From the NCBI GenBank assembly GCA_017560825.1, contig JAFZED010000068.1, positions 1-64,000 of the forward strand: 64,000 nt of DNA. Reading direction: 5' to 3'. The notes beneath the pieces were generated by a model. The model saw nothing but the letters and a program-made list of their open reading frames with translations, had not been told where the DNA came from and made no database searches. Of this stretch, positions 63,511 to 64,000 are shown piece by piece (the stretch's first letter is position 1; each line of letters begins with the position of its first letter). The stretch comes from Bacteroidales bacterium. Its GTDB lineage: Bacteria > Bacteroidota > Bacteroidia > Bacteroidales > UBA932. Position numbers and translations under genes: made by a program.

Positions 63511-64000
63511 ATGAAGAAACTATTCGCTCTGCTGCTTCCTTTGCTGGCGGCTGTCGGCTGCCTGCAGGAAGAGAGGTCCCCGGAGGAGATCCTTGTGCCG
63601 ACGCCTGCACAGATGGACTGCTCCGCATCTTCTTTTCTGATGACTTCCCAGGTGCCAAAGGGCTCTGAGAATCTTATTGATGACTGTGGTTTTTATGTCG
63701 GCACAGACAACACGCTTTCGGGTGCTGCCAAGGTTAAGGCGACCTTGACTGATAATAATATCAGCGCTGATCTGCCGGCGCGTGACTATGGTACGACCTA
63801 CTATATGTGTTCGTTCGTGACCAACGGCCACGGCTCTGAGATACGTTCAGATGTCCGCAGCTTCAAGCTGGAAGAACTGGAGACATATGTGGAATTCGGC
63901 GAAGTAAATCTGACTTCATACGATCTTGGCTCACAGCACACTGAGATTACCATCGATGCAAGCATATTGGCTGGTGTTGAGGTGGATGAGATCGGTGTCT
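63511..64000 (+). CDS. lipoprotein with fibronectin-like domains (partial, 3' end outside)
   Basis: 163 residues visible from ATG 63511, open at the window end. Lipobox AAVGC (Cys17). The mature part starts with a linker (EERSPEEILVPTPAQ) and a beta-sandwich in the style of fibronectin type III: CGFYVGTDNTLSG, then ARDYGTTYYMCSFVTNGHGS and RSFKLEELET; a second similar unit begins with YVEFGEVNLTSYDLGSQHTE. Such tandem domains are frequent in large Bacteroidetes surface lipoproteins. Unlike the genes at 4854 and 51004 it has no tiny gene before it. Confidence 0.75.
   Translation, partial: MKKLFALLLPLLAAVGCLQEERSPEEILVPTPAQMDCSASSFLMTSQVPKGSENLIDDCGFYVGTDNTLSGAAKVKATLTDNNISADLPARDYGTTYYMCSFVTNGHGSEIRSDVRSFKLEELETYVEFGEVNLTSYDLGSQHTEITIDASILAGVEVDEIGV

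Overview
This window reads as chromosomal DNA of a Bacteroidales bacterium. Several things point there: genes of Bacteroidetes type (a family outer-membrane barrel with a carboxypeptidase-like domain, fimbrillin-like lipoproteins, DUF4837, Wzi, an OprO/P porin), near absence of Shine-Dalgarno sequences, and many promoters of the Bacteroides sigma form TTTG-N19/20-TAnnTTTG. I cannot name the species. Moderate GC and the mix of families would fit an uncultured gut or rumen lineage near Rikenellaceae/Cryptobacteroides, but that is a guess.

Layout. 1-1800 is AT-richer and looks accessory: the 3' end of a SWIM-finger-like gene, then a self-contained minus-strand unit with promoter, folded leader, 48-residue protein and terminator. 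1815-6900 holds a TonB-receptor-like outer-membrane protein and, divergently, a tiny peptide gene followed by a fimbrillin-like lipoprotein. 7210-15912 is a compact plus-strand run that I read as a phosphate/polyphosphate module: a DUF47 (PhoU-like) protein, a membrane protein that looks like a degenerate PiT phosphate permease fused to a LuxR-type DNA-binding domain, a phosphate-selective porin, a lamin-tail lipoprotein, two CYTH-type proteins, an SLC13 anion transporter and an unknown membrane protein, closed by a strong terminator. 16106-20225 encodes two apparently highly expressed envelope proteins (OmpA type and a coiled-coil lipoprotein); the second is split by an in-frame TGA.

20323-30968 is a complete histidine degradation set on the minus strand (hutI, hutH, hutU, fused ftcD) beside glyA, so formimino groups and serine both feed tetrahydrofolate. 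It is interrupted by capsule genes (wzi and a Stealth phosphotransferase), and hutI carries a palindromic repeat inside its reading frame. 31054-41444 has an rRNA/tRNA methyltransferase, pbpC with its alpha-2-macroglobulin partner, and groESL. 41468-42334 is a small scar region: two palindromic repeats around a truncated transposase.

42423-56829 is mostly core: rpsT, tRNA-Glu, the DUF4837-rseP-dxr-M23 operon, ruvX-def-phosphomannomutase-M23/LysM, a second tiny peptide plus fimbrillin-like lipoprotein pair, a GMP synthase whose glutaminase half has decayed, typA, yceD and rpmF. 56849-64000 has tRNA-Arg, ridA, an unknown anchored protein, an acyl-CoA ligase, dCMP deaminase, an S41 protease and the start of another lipoprotein.

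The best candidates for undescribed biology are the PiT-like/LuxR fusion with its phosphate operon, the repeated tiny-peptide/fimbrillin cassette, the palindromic elements whose arms differ in sequence but stay complementary, and the 48-residue protein with its switch-like leader.
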